From Chara braunii (Eukaryota; Streptophyta; Charophyceae; Charales; Characeae), in the NCBI GenBank assembly GCA_003427395.1, contig BFEA01000060.1:2133317-2162178 (forward strand): 28,862 nucleotides of DNA. Reading direction: 5' to 3'. Below the pieces are notes generated by a model. The model searched no databases, was not told the DNA's origin, and worked only from the letters and a program-made list of their open reading frames with translations. Made by a program: the position numbers and the translations under genes. Of this stretch, positions 1 to 10,362 are shown piece by piece. Within the stretch, counting starts at the first letter, position 1. The number at the start of each line of letters is the position of its first letter.

Positions 1-27
1 AAAAAAAAAAAAAAAAAAAAAAAAAAA
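1..27. repeat. poly-A tract at window edge
   Basis: The window opens with 27 consecutive A. Its other end is a 36-nt T run, so the two edges are complementary homopolymers. This may be a contig-end artefact or the poly-A of retroposed copies cut at the window boundary. The sequence alone cannot separate these. Confidence 0.9.
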
Positions 28-447
28 GGAATGAATCTTCTATTGGAACATAGAACCATACGTCGCCATATGTTTTGTCTTTTGTGCAAGCAGTGACGAG
101 TGGAGCGAGGCTCTTAGGGGCCACTCCTCATAGGAAAACGAAACAAAAGAAAGAGAGAACTATTGTAGTAATGTAAACCATAACTGCTAGAAAGCAGACC
201 TGACTTCGAAACTTCAATATATATTGCTGACCTGCTCATTTTTCACACGAATTATAACGTCTCTCGAGATGTTGGGACCCTTGCAGATGCACTGTTGGGG
301 TCCTTCGGAAAAAAAAACAATTTAACAAGGAATACATGGGCCTAATTTTTTTTTATGTGCCCTTCGATTTTTTAGAAGAGAGGGGCACCATTGGCTACCT
401 CAGCCAGCCCTCTCCAATTTTTTTTTTTTAATCCTATTTATTGGGGT

Positions 448-448
<1 letters not shown>
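28..448. other. no gene recognised
   Basis: I see no coding pattern here. The stretch has several short T or A runs (around 308, 350 and 420) and otherwise mixed-composition DNA. Short open frames across it have low-complexity or microsatellite-derived translations and were discarded. Confidence 0.6.

Positions 449-509
<61 letters not shown>
449..509. repeat. (CA)30 microsatellite
   Basis: An uninterrupted CA dinucleotide run of about 60 bp. It creates poly-(Thr-His) open frames that are not genes. Purity suggests recent slippage expansion. Confidence 0.97.
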
Positions 510-510
<1 letters not shown>

Positions 511-597
511 GCGGCTCACCAGACCCCTCCAAAGCCCCGTCGGCAACCGGTACCGGCCCAGGGGAACCCCGTTCGCAGACCTCGAAAATACGTTATC

Positions 598-675
598 GCG
601 AACGTGTTCTTAACTCGTTCGTGCGAACGGGAGAACGTGTTCGCCCGAACTGAAAGGGCCGCGAACACGTTCGCC
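598..675. repeat. cluster of GAACGTGTTCGC inverted repeats
   Basis: GCGAACGTGTTC at 598-609 pairs exactly with GAACACGTTCGC at 663-674. A further direct copy GAACGTGTTCGCC lies at 633-645. Between them, CGTTCG-TG-CGAACG at 616-629 is a perfect 6-bp hairpin with a 2-nt loop. Four related dyads within 80 bp is more than expected by chance. It could be a MITE remnant, a protein-binding cluster or part of an LTR. No function is assigned. Confidence 0.6.
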
Positions 676-819
676 ATGCTACGCAGCTTTGGACAGTCAA
701 AGACTGTTTCTGTTTTCATATTCGGGCAGATATAAATTCTGAAAAGGTACTTTTCATACGGGGAGCGCTGCCGAAATTTTCTTAGTTTAAACTTTAAAGG
801 TGTTAGATTATATTTTGAC

Positions 820-844
820 AGGTGGCGACTCTGGCAATTCACCC
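820..844 (+). other. putative LTR end plus Arg-type primer binding site
   Basis: The sequence TTTTGACA GG TGGCGACTCTGG has the layout of an LTR 3' end in CA, two spacer bases and a primer binding site starting TGG at 833. TGGCGACTC is the start of the PBS complementary to tRNA-Arg in several plant Ty3/gypsy lineages (known from those families). Only about 12 bases fit before the match decays. No coding region of such an element follows, so this would be a solo or truncated remnant. Confidence 0.35.
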
Positions 845-2594
845 TTGATAGGGGAGACTCTGCCAAAAGGTTTACCTTTTCTTTGGGCACTTGCTTAGAG
901 GTAGGCTCAGGCTTAGGTAAGTAGAACGAATTTGGTGAGATCGTGGTGTGGAGATTAGTCCCCACGGACTTATAGTTCTAAAGTGGGGAATGACCTGTCT
1001 TGTGTTACAGGTCTTCTTGATCGATTGATTCAAGCTTTGGACTAGACTCAGTTTGATCCTACGAGGATCATCTTCTGTTATCATTGATAACAGGTCGGTT
1101 GCCGATTCGTCGGTCTACGACTCAACTCCAATTCATCTCCAGTACTCAACCTAAAAGGCTTTAGCCCTGGTGATTTTTACTGTTTTATTAAGGTTTTCAC
1201 CCGGACTTTTATTGAATGGCCATTTAACAAAGGTACTGAGTATTTAATTGAGGTTGGTTGGACAAAGGTTGGGGCTTGCATGGCTAAAGCGAGGGGTATG
1301 AGTATAAAGATTGGTTGAAGTTGACCCCGTGTAGCTCATGGGCCTTTGCTTGACTCTTTGATGTTATTGCAAGTATGTTTGGGTGATTCGGACTTTGGAT
1401 AGACTGTCTGCGATCATATACTCCTATATATGGCTGAGAGGAGTCCCATTAGGATTGTGAGAAGTGATCGTCACATAAGCAGAACCCTATGTATATATAT
1501 ATGTAGATAAATATGTCTTAAGCATTTCGCGCGGCGTACTGGATCATGCGTGAAGGCTAAACAGATCGTACGTTGAAAGAAGAGGGGGTCCCTCTTATTA
1601 TTCTTTGTTTTTTGGATTGTTATCGTTGGACGTTGTAGTCCGTGGCAACCGTCAAAGTCAAACCCCTTAACCATTTCCCCAGACCCTAGGGGAAGGAGCT
1701 GGTCTCTAGGGCCATAAGAGACGATTGCCACCACAGGTAGAAACCTGTGTACCACCCACTCTCCGCAGGGTGCAGAAGAGGGTGTGGTCTTCAACCGCAC
1801 TTGGCGGTTGTCCAACGTCGATAGATTAACCCTCAAGGCGCGTCTCAGCCAACACTTGAGTGTCGAATGCGACCCTCGAGATTAATGAGGACCTCATGAG
1901 TATGAGTACTACATAGTACGCCATCATTGCGACCACTTGCGTATGCTTGCATTGCGAGTTCATATGAGTTAGCCCTGCATCCGCGCAGTTTTATACTAAG
2001 TCTTGCACGCGATGCCTATCAGATTTCCACATTGAAGAGTTATGGGACGACTACTAAGAGGCTAGGAGTGTTGTCGCGTTGTTTGTTTTGTGTTATGTAT
2101 GTATGTGTGCGTGTTTTTTTTGTTTTTTATGTTTGTAGTGTGGTGTACGTGTGGTGTGTGGGATACGTCCCAGTCGACCGACGATGAGTCGCGCTTGGGA
2201 CCTCAACCCCCCAAGATGTCGGTTCGCATGCGGGTTTAATAGAGGCGTAGTACTGCGCGTACCCTCTATGCTACAGCGAGCGAAAAACGCCCTCGGCTGG
2301 TCCACCTCTGCGATTGCAACTGATCAACTGTCGTATTGTGGACTGATAGCTCGGCGGGGATACGACTATCGAAGGGAGGTGTCAGCTCCCGTAAGGTGGA
2401 TGTAAGTTGTGCCTCGCGTAGGCCCTATCCTGTCGTAGGGGCTCACGAGAGGTATGGCTGGCGCACTCGGCAGCAGCGGCTTGCGGAAACTCCGTGTGTA
2501 TATTTGCGACGAGGATGTAGACCAACTCCTGCGTGACGTGGCCGGGAGGGTCCCACGCTGCCTTGTGCGGTCCCGGACCGATGCGCTCGATAGG
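845..2594. other. no gene; presumed 5' LTR and flank of the Ty3 element
   Basis: No coding pattern is recognisable on either strand over 1.75 kb. Because the PBS at 2595 must follow an LTR, the right-hand part should be the 5' LTR, but no second LTR exists in the window to define its limits and the bases before 2595 do not end in CA. A TATATATATATG stretch lies near 1492 and a small inverted repeat (ACAGGT-AGAA-ACCTGT) near 1734. GT-rich DNA occupies about 2090-2165. Confidence 0.5.
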
Positions 2595-2612
2595 TGGTGC
2601 CGTTGCCGGGGA
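2595..2612 (+). other. primer binding site (tRNA-Asp type)
   Basis: TGGTGCCGTTGCCGGGGA differs at one base from TGGCGCCGTTGCCGGGGA, the complement of the plant tRNA-Asp 3' end used by many plant Ty3/gypsy elements. It lies about 350 bp before the gag start on the same strand, as expected. The mismatch is C to T. Confidence 0.8.
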
Positions 2613-2961
2613 TCTCATTTTGAGGTCCTGAAGAGATCGACCCAGGCTAAGGGTAGTTGGGCGATCCAGGCAGAACGGCATGAGAATTTGGCTTATATAG
2701 GGAGTGAATAGTTTAACGGATTACTCTAGGAAGAGTCTGATTAAGATTGGGAAATTTCCCTTAGGACGTAAAAAGTTTGAAGCTCAAGGTCAAACTAGTC
2801 CCTGCCTAGGTTAGAAAAAGGGGTGAATTAAAGTTGGTGGTCATGAGGCTAGGCTAAGTGAGGTATAAGACGGTAATGATATTACAAAGCCGATTAGTTG
2901 TTGAATGAAGTGATTGCTTCTTCTTCATATCAGGGGTTCTAACTCAAAAAAAACAGAAGAA

Positions 2962-4409
2962 ATGGCTAAAGCCAATTCTGCCGATGGTGGGAACAAGATA
3001 AGGCTTGACGACTTGGTCGAGGCTTTGGATCGGCGAGATCTGGCGCACGGTAGTGTTCCGAAGGTTGAAACCTTTTTGTTCAAGGGAGAGCGAGCCTCGG
3101 ATTGGCTCGAGTTGGTCGAGCAGGCGATGGTTGGAGTAGCGGACGCGGTGAAGTTTCAGCGTGTCTTGAAGTACGTATACCATGGTTTGCATGAAGAAGT
3201 TAAGAAGGTTATAGCGACATCAAATGACGGCTGGTCCTGATTCAAAGATGGGATGCAAAGGAAATATCGGTTGGGTGATGGGCTGCTAACGGCGGCAGAT
3301 CTGGAATCCGTTAACAGGAATGACTACACCACTGTTGGGGCACTGGCCGAGGATTTTAAGAAAAAGGCAAGGAACGTCCCAGGGATTTCGAAAGAGGAAC
3401 AGTGTGCCATCTTCCTCGGTTGTTCAAATCTACGGAGGCCCAGGAGCTCACAAGCAAAGGAGGAGGAAGTGAAAAGCTTACCTGGGGTACGATTGACAAA
3501 GGAGTGCAGGAAGGTGACTTGGACGAGGTCCACCTGTTCCAAATGCGCCAGCACAGGAAGAACCGCAAGGAACGGGATGTTGGGACTACGGGAGGCCCGA
3601 ATATGAAGAAGGTTGTATCGGATGTTCTTTCAAAGTTGGGGATTACTAAAGACCAGATAGAACAGAGGAAGGTGGTGACCATCGTCCAAGGTCGGGGGAA
3701 AGAGGTTGTAGGAGAGGAAGCCGGGCAGGAAGAGTATGGCGAGGAGGAGACGGGATCCCAAGTCCTCACTAAGGCGCATCGTAAGCAGCACAATCATGAT
3801 TTATTGCTAGGAAAGCAAGGCTCTGGAAAAGGGCAGATTCCACAAGCGATTGTAACGCCATCGCCAAATGCCGCCAGCTCGTCTATGTCATTAATGTCTT
3901 CATAAATGGGGCCTTCATTCCCATATGGACAGTGGTCGCCCTTCTGTCCAATGGCACCCTGGCCCATGTGTAAACCCCTGCAATTCATGGGGAGGAGGCC
4001 AAGTTTCCCCAGGGCAGATGGTGCCCTATTCGGGCTCGCCAGCGAGTACGGGATCACCCAACTTTCCAGCAACTCAGGGGCAATTTGCAGCCCAACCTCC
4101 ACCCTCGCAGCAAGTATCGCAGGCTACCGTGGCAGGAGGGGGGGAGCAGGGACAGGGTGGACACGGGAATGGCGGCAGAGGCCAAGGTGGGCGAGGAGGT
4201 GGAGGACGAGGACAAGGGCGAAATGGCGGAGGCCGTGGTGGAGGATGGAATGACCAAGGAGGTTAGAGTCAGGGCAACCAAAGTGGTCAGGAAGGGGGGC
4301 AGGGATATGGAAGGCCCCGCTTTGATTGGCGGAATGCCATCTGCTAGCATTGCGGCATTATAGATCACACCATACGATTCTGCCAACACCGGCGAGATGA
4401 TGAAATCTC
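2962..4409 (+). pseudogene. Ty3/gypsy Gag (capsid and nucleocapsid), broken
   Basis: Translation starts at ATG 2962 in a plant-like AAATGGCT context. Residues near 45-60 (FLFKGERASDWLELVEQAM) match the opening of the retrotransposon Gag capsid domain. The reading continues through a TGA at 3238 in the same frame, shifts frame near 3420, runs to TAA 3903, and resumes in frame 1 from about 3925 as a Gly/Gln/Arg-rich stretch. A CCHC zinc knuckle follows: Cys 4342, Cys 4351, His 4366, Cys 4381 (C-x2-C-x4-H-x4-C), with a TAG at 4345 just after the first Cys. Gag would coat the RNA and form the particle. Several independent lesions make this a pseudogene. Confidence 0.8.
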
Positions 4410-4428
4410 CGGACTAATTTCCACCAAT

Positions 4429-5340
4429 ATGGATGGGGACATATACGATAAATTCGAAAAGTATATTGACCCAAAGACTCCGGGTGGAGTTAGGCAAGAG
4501 GCCCTTAGGCGAGCAGCCGTAGGACTAGCAATCCCGACGATGTTCAGATTATGGCAAGAAAAACAGGACTCGGCTGTAATGGTCGAGGAGATTGTGCAGG
4601 AGAGTAAGCAGGTGAATCAACGACTAAAAGCAGGGACTATAAAGGAAGAGTCAATAGTCGTTGAATTGGATGATGAGGAGCTGGGAGAGATGAGAGAATC
4701 GGCCATAACCATCTTGAAGAAGATGGAAGATCTGCTGGGAAAAGTGAGTAGGTACCAGCAAAAATTGAAAGATTTGTGTGACGAGACCCAGGAGTGGAAG
4801 GTCAACCTCCCCATAGTCTTCCTCAACAAATCCAGACCTGGGTCGGCGCCAGGGCAGCAGGGTTATCCTGGGGTTGCGACGGCGGGATCAGGCCCTAGGT
4901 CAGGGATGACCCATAGGCCCCCCACTTCGCATGGAAGAATGCCACAAGCAGCACGAACCAAAGGTCAGAGTAAGGCTGGTACCAGTCAAGTACCCAGCCA
5001 GTCGCCTAGTCAGGCACCCTCGCGAAGGGAACCTGAGCCCGAACACAGGAAAGAAGTAGTGGCGGTTCCGGAAAAGGAAGAGGAGGATGACGGTGAAGAG
5101 GATGAGAGGCTCCGGCAAGAGGAAGACCGGCGAACGGAGTTAAGGGCCAGGAAGAGAGGGGTTCAGGAAGAAGCCGAGTCGAGCCTGTGCGACAGCGTAC
5201 CTAAAAGGAAGAAGTACGCGGCTCGGCTAGAAGAGGGTTTCGGCGTGGGGAGAATGGTGGAAAGACTTCTAGAAGGTCATAATGACCTTATAAACCTAAA
5301 GGATATTCAGGCATCCGCCCCAAGGCTCCGAGATAGCTAG
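4429..5340 (+). pseudogene. post-gag reading frame, acidic, function unknown
   Basis: A 303-codon stretch is open without interruption, in the same frame as the zinc knuckle before it and the protease after it, so it is probably the Gag-to-protease part of the ancestral polyprotein rather than a separate gene. Residues about 55-125 are Glu/Lys/Leu-rich with coiled-coil character. About 135-210 is Pro/Ser/Gln-rich and disordered. Then come an acidic run (about 210-235) and a basic cluster (VPKRKK) that could be a nuclear localisation signal. I recognise no catalytic domain. It is the longest undamaged reading in the element, which is odd given how broken its neighbours are. Confidence 0.55.
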
Positions 5341-6270
5341 AAGGGATGACTCTCGCGGAGGTTAGTGCCCAACGTCCGTCTGAGTACAATCCTGACAAGA
5401 GAAGTGGAGTGGACGGAATCAGGAGCGAGGATGGACTGAAAATGTGTGGTGTGTGGTTTGGTGGACTTGGTGGTGAGGGACCAAAACTATGTTGTGATGG
5501 TGGACACGGACGCCGAGATGAATATCATTCGGGAAAGGGATGCGATTATGTTGGGATTGGAGGTCGACCGCTCGGATCATGGGGTACTGCATGGCGCCAA
5601 TTACAAGGTATTTTTTTGCGACACGACATCCAATGTGATTGTAGAGATCGACAAAATGCAGGCGAGGGCTTGCTTCTTTGTCATGCCTGACGTTGATCAT
5701 CTTATACTCTTGGGGAGATCATTCCTGTGCAGGACGAAGACTCTGATTTTCAATAAGCATGATGGCGCGATGATCCTGCTGATAAGTGATCTGCCCTGTG
5801 AAAATTATGAGGTCATCACCTGCCGGAACACAGGGTCAGGGAGCGGGAGGAATAGGCCTAACCTCGGCTCGTTCACTTATGAGGAGTCTGAGAACGAGCG
5901 ACGAAGGCTCTTGGAGGCGCCTTAGGAGGAGAGAAAGGATGAAGTACTATCACTAAGCCTCACTAATGTGAATAAGGCCATGGAAGTAGTGGCAGCGCAT
6001 GACATGGCGGACCTCGAGTCAATCAAGGCACGGAGAGAGCAAGTTCTGGAAAGCCCTCAGACAGGGGAGGTGAAATTGATCTATCGGTTTCCCGGTGGGA
6101 AAGGAGGTCCTGCAATGGCTCAGACCCAAACAACAAGCCGACCTTTTTTAGGGGAAGGCTTAAGCAGGGCTCCCAAAGGCGGTACAAGACGGTATATAAG
6201 AAGTGCCGCCCAGTTCCTGTGCTCGTTACTGAAGACGAAGAGACCTATTACGAGCGGGAACGAGGATTGA
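5341..6270 (+). pseudogene. retroviral-type aspartic protease and linker, active-site Gly lost
   Basis: Frame 1 continues from the post-gag frame through TAG 5338, TGA 5347 and TGA 5437. VVMVDTDAEMNII holds the catalytic Asp (codon 5503-5505), but the invariant Gly of the D-T/S-G triad is Asp here (codon GAC at 5509, a GGC to GAC change). The later HLILLGRSFL matches the conserved flap-distal ILLGR strand of retropepsins. A TAG at 5923 ends the longest open part, and the same frame goes on to 6270 as a linker. The protease would cut the Gag-Pol polyprotein. With Gly replaced and several stops it cannot be functional. Confidence 0.8.
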
Positions 6271-7443
6271 TACGGCAAATGCGGGAGCAGGCATCGAGTG
6301 GTTCATGCTGTATCAATGCTGAAAATGAAGTGAAGCTGATAATTGGAGAGCCTGACTTTCTTTCTTCCCAAGAAAAGACTCTGATGGTTGGGTTAATAAA
6401 GAAGAGGCATCGCGCATACGCCCTTAATGATGATCGGCGTGGAAGACTGGATGTGGACAAGATTCCGATGATTCGGATCCACACCGTTCCATATGAACCA
6501 AGGAATTTAAGAGGCGAGCGATATCCTAACCACGACGAGGAAAAAATGGTGGTGGACTACATAGATGGAAAAATGTGCACGCATGTTGCTGACTACTTCA
6601 GCGGACCGTACGCTTCTCCGGGCCTTGAGTTTGTTTCGTTAAACCGAATGGGACGCTGCGGTGGGTGCAGGACTTGCAACGACTAAATATCGTAACAGTG
6701 CGAGATGCGGGAGGATTGCCGAACGCAGACGCATTGTCAGAGTCATGTGCAGGGAGACCTATAATTTTGCTTATAGACCTCTATTCTGGATATGACCAGT
6801 TTCCTGTATACCCGCCGGATAGACCAGTAACAACCATGCATACGCCGAGAAGACTAATTCATATGAATGTAGCCCTTCAAGGTTGGACAAATGCAGTAGC
6901 GATGACGCAAAGCCATATGATTAGAGTCATGCAGACGGTCAGTCCGCACATTACCCAACCTTATATCGATGACTTGGCGGTCAAAGGCCCAAGGGAGAAA
7001 GAGGAAGATGAAGTGATGCCTGGAGTAAGGCGTTTCGTCTGGAGGCATGTTCAAGACCTTGATCAGGTTTTGAGCCTACTAGAAGAATACAACCTCACGG
7101 CAAGTGACCCAAAGTCCAAGCATTGCATGAGGGAAGCTACCATTTTTTGTTTTGTCTGTAATGAGAGTGGTCGGAGGCCGGATGTGAAGAAAACAAACAA
7201 GATTGTCGAGTGGCCGGTACCCTTTCGCTCAATAACAGATGTGAGGAGCTTCCTCGGGACTTGTGGATTTGGGAGGAGTTTCCTGAAAAAAATTGCCGCC
7301 AATATTGAGCATTTGCGGAAGCTGGTGCGTCAGGATCAGCAATGGGTTTGGGGCGAGGATCAGGAAGAGGCCGTGAAGAGAACGAAGGGGGAATTTAAGG
7401 AAGGAGGCTTGGTGTTAGGGTCGCCGAACTATGAAGTTACAAA
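6219..7443 (+). pseudogene. Ty3/gypsy reverse transcriptase, frameshifted
   Basis: The N-terminal part lies in frame 0 (6219-6640; LRGERYPNHDEEK and FSGPYASP are the approach to the fingers). A shift near 6635 moves to frame 2, where LRWVQDLQRLN corresponds to motif 2. Motif A is LIDLYSGYDQ with the first catalytic Asp at 6776. Motif B is QGWTNAVAMTQ. Motif C is YIDD at 6962-6973, so all three catalytic aspartates survive. The connection continues with the conserved RSITDVRSFLGTCGF stretch near 7230-7270. At about 7444 the pol reading moves to frame 1. The enzyme copies element RNA into DNA. The frameshift and missing downstream domains rule out activity. Confidence 0.9.
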
Positions 7444-7860
7444 GGTAAGGCCATCATCGAGACGGACGCTGGACCAACTGCCCTAGGAGGAGTACTGGTT
7501 CAGGCAGATGCTGAAGGAAAGGAGAGGCTGCTAAGATTTAAGAGTCGAACACTTATACGACTGAGAGAAACTACTCTCAGTTTAAAAAGGTGACGCTTGA
7601 GCCTTGCGGTACTCCACTGCCTGAGGATCTTCTGAAACTATGTCTTTGGTAGGAGGTTTATATTGAGAGTGGACCCCACCTCGCTCGCCTGTTCCCTGAA
7701 GAATTATACTCCATCTGACCCAACCGTCGCAAGATGGTTGACGTACATTCGGATGTTTAACTTCGAGTTGGAGAGAATTCCGGGGGACAAGAACAGGGCG
7801 GATGATTTGAGCTGCATCAACTGGGATAAGCTAGATAAGGAGTCGGTAGAAGACACTCCA
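7444..7860 (+). pseudogene. RNase H domain of the Ty3 element, broken
   Basis: In frame 1 the sequence reads IIETDAGPTALGGVLVQAD, the first RNase H strand with its catalytic Asp (DAG). A short local frame excursion near 7550-7600 hides the expected NYSQFKK segment in another frame, then frame 1 resumes through TGA 7591 and TGA 7633 (LRIF-stop-NYVFG) to the WLTYIRMFNFELERIPGDKN segment, where the end of the domain is typical: IPGDKNRADDLSCI, in place of the usual N-x-A-D-x-L-S-R. The domain would degrade the RNA template during reverse transcription. Confidence 0.8.
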
Positions 7861-8660
7861 CCAATTGATGGGTTTTTGAACCAAGAAGAGGACCTCCGCC
7901 TCCATATAAACGAGTGGTTCTTGCGAGTGCCTAATTATGTCAGTCACCCCATATGGCTAGCGCCTAAGGGGTATGAGCAAAAAGCGAAATTCGTCCTCAA
8001 GCCTTTTCAGGAGGAGGACCCATGGGGAGGCAAGGACGTTCATTGGATGATGAAATTGGCACTTGCAGGTACAAACAGTTTGGCGGAAGAAGTGAGGATG
8101 ATAGAGGAAGGCCCTACTCAAGTAGAGGACCATGAGCAGTTGATAAGAGGGGTGTATCTCCTTACGAATACGCTTCTGCAAGGGGATTTGGATCGAAGGG
8201 GCTCATTGAATCCGGATGGAGGTGAGGATTTTGTACCTGAAAGTCAGGATGATGAGTTTGAGGAAGGAGAGATTAAAGAAGCTTTTCGTGCGGAGGAATA
8301 TGATGGGATGTACCTTGAATTGGGGCTACTCCTGTCTTGTGAGATGAGGGATAGAGATGCAAGTGCAAAGGCACAGAAAATGAGACATTTCTATGTGGTG
8401 AGAGATGGCGATTTGTTTATAAAGCGACAAGTCGAGAATCCCAAGCGAGTTATATGCGGGAGGAACCGACAGATCGATATTATCGGTGCATCGCACGACG
8501 GTATAGCAGGAAGGCACAGAGGGGTAAATGCCACGTATGCTAAGATAAGCGAGTTATATTACTGGAGTGGAATGTTGGACATGGTCATCAAGTACTGCCA
8601 GTCCTATGTACCTTGCCAAGAGAGATTGGCGTAGAGGCCAAAGGATAAATCTGAAGTGCA
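7861..8660 (+). pseudogene. connector and integrase zinc-binding domain, truncated
   Basis: Frame 1 is open from 7663 to 8635. After an acidic linker, residues RHFYVVRDGDLFIKR introduce the integrase N-terminal domain. His codons at 8494 and 8515 and Cys codons at 8596 and 8614 correspond to the HHCC zinc site. The tat codon at 8605 gives C-x2-Y-x2-C, so one expected Cys is probably mutated to Tyr (G to A). A TAG at 8632 and loss of similarity soon after remove the entire DDE catalytic core. The adjacent minus-strand gene begins here, so this is a structural breakpoint rather than just a point lesion. Confidence 0.8.
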
Positions 8661-10362
8661 CTCCCTTCATTATTCTGTTGGTGTACACCATATGCACAAA
8701 GAAACTATTCTCGTTGGGAGGCGCCTTCTGCCACCTCTTCAAGTTCCTCCCGGAGGGGTCATGAGCCATGAAGCCCTCTCCATCGTGCACAAAAAACGGG
8801 TCAATCATGGATCAAACAGGCAGTCAAGCCCCTAACAAAATGGTATTGGCGGAAACCTTCTCTTTCGGATTCTTCCTAATCGTTCTGCTAGACGCAGAGG
8901 CCTGGCCATCCTGTTGATCAGTCATCGTGGATGTAGGAGTACTGATTATTGTCATAGAAGCGTGCTCCTAGGCTGACGCGGCATAGAATTGCAGAGTGGT
9001 TTGCTGACCCTTCCTTGCCTTCTTTGCAGTAGACTTCGAGGAGAAGGCCTCCTTCTTCCTTTTTTCGGAAGACCGGACATACCTGGACGGGAGAATGAGC
9101 TTTGCCATTGTTCTGGGAAATTTGTGCAGCATGATAGTAGGGTCATCCAAGATGTTTTGCGGTGTCCTAGAGGGATCTATCGCAACATTATGGGTCATCC
9201 TAACCATTACCTCTCTCATGTGAAAAAAACCTACAGCGGCGAGGATCGGGGCACAACATGTTGTCTTGGCCATCACCCGAAAGGCACGAGCACGCGCTTT
9301 CAGGGACGGAGCTTCTGGAAACAGATAATGCAGATCAGAGAGAAGGTACCAAAGCACATGGTCAAACCATGTAATGTTCTTACCACAGTCGCCGTTGCCT
9401 TCCCCAATGCAACAGTATTTGAGATACGGTCTACCAACGTTCCAAATGCGCTTCAGTTCTGCTATCGCAGTCTGGACCCTGGGGCCCATAAAACCCCTAA
9501 TGAAGAGTGCAGTTCTGGACACAGTGCATTTAGTGCGCTCAAAATCTCCCACAACCGGAAGCTTCATGTTATCTGTGTTGAGGGGATAATCCACCCTGCA
9601 CATATTTGTATTCTCTGTCAATGCCTTCTCATTGCATTTCAGTATTTCTTGTTCGGAGAGGGACACAACGAAGCGATAGGAGTGAGCATGGATGGGAGCA
9701 ACATAGTTGAACGTAAGGAGGTCTCATAACTTGTCATCCACCCCCCTCGATTGCGAATCAACCCACCTAGGTGGTACAGTGGGTAAAAAAGCATTGCGGG
9801 CAAACCTATTGACCTCCATTCTCTGATTCGCAGCAATAATCCTCACTTGCTCCTTCTTCCCACTGGCCAACAGTCTGGCATGGTACAGCTTCTCCTCCTC
9901 TGTGAGCGAGAGATCTCCTTCCTCAGAATCAGACCCAGAAAGGTCGGTAGGGACAACAGGATCCTTATGGATCAACCCAACATGAAAATTAGACTCAGCC
10001 CCCCACAGATCTACAAAAACCTTCTCCTTCACGGCGAGGTTATCACTAACTCAAGTGTCCACTAGCTTGTCCTCCTCCATGATATTACGGGATTGCGTCA
10101 CAAGATACTTAGTGAGCTTAAGGAAGGCGGGTTTGTCGTGAGAGGCCGTCCATAATAGATCAGCCCATTGGTCAAAGGAGAGGATGGAAATCAGTGGGGT
10201 TGAAACGCTGATCGAATGGACACGCACAAACTTCATGATCCCGGTTGGGGCAAGGGAGATAAGGGCTTGCGCAGGTCGGGACGGCGCAGGGAACGAGTCA
10301 AGTCATCCATTCTCTTGAGCCAATAGGTCGGTGTACCAACCATTCTCCGAAAACGAGGGAAC
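8660..10362 (-). pseudogene. unrecognised protein, single frame with five TGA and one TAG
   Basis: One minus-strand frame gives protein-like sequence for about 1.7 kb, interrupted at 10303 (TGA), 10051 (TGA), 9724 (TGA), 8968 (TAG), 8824 (TGA) and 8812 (TGA). No indel is needed. A plausible splice acceptor (TGTGTACAG) sits just upstream at 10363-10371, so 10362 may be an exon start. Visible features are an acidic patch (SGSDSEEGD), a Cys/Trp-rich central part (LKYCCIGEGNGDCGKN, then FDHVLWYLLSDLHYLFPE) and a basic cluster KKARKG near the 8968 stop. I do not recognise the family and assign no function. The 3' end abuts the truncated retrotransposon. Preservation of frame over many stops suggests decay by point mutation, not random openness. 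Confidence 0.6.

Larger units (their letters stand above)
2595..8660 (+). mobile_element. truncated, decayed Ty3/gypsy LTR retrotransposon
   Basis: PBS, gag (capsid and CCHC knuckle), protease, reverse transcriptase, RNase H and the integrase zinc domain occur in order on the plus strand. Protease-RT-RNase H-integrase is the Ty3/gypsy order, as opposed to Ty1/copia. The element ends shortly after the integrase zinc finger: no DDE core, polypurine tract or 3' LTR follows, and plus-strand pol similarity gives way to a minus-strand coding pattern near 8,650. Frames switch at about 3,420, 3,920, 6,635 and 7,444, and many stops interrupt it, so it is not autonomous. Confidence 0.9.

Noticed and set aside
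391-735. Poly Thr-His frames around the CA repeat
   Set aside because: Pure microsatellite translation.
1471-1836. 121-codon minus-strand frame in the presumed LTR
   Set aside because: No recognisable motif, ends in low-complexity sequence, and lies where an LTR is expected.
8968-9010. PIP-box (PCNA binding) at QQTTLQFY in the unknown minus-strand protein
   Set aside because: The spacing between Leu and the aromatic pair is one residue short of Q-x2-L-x2-F-F.
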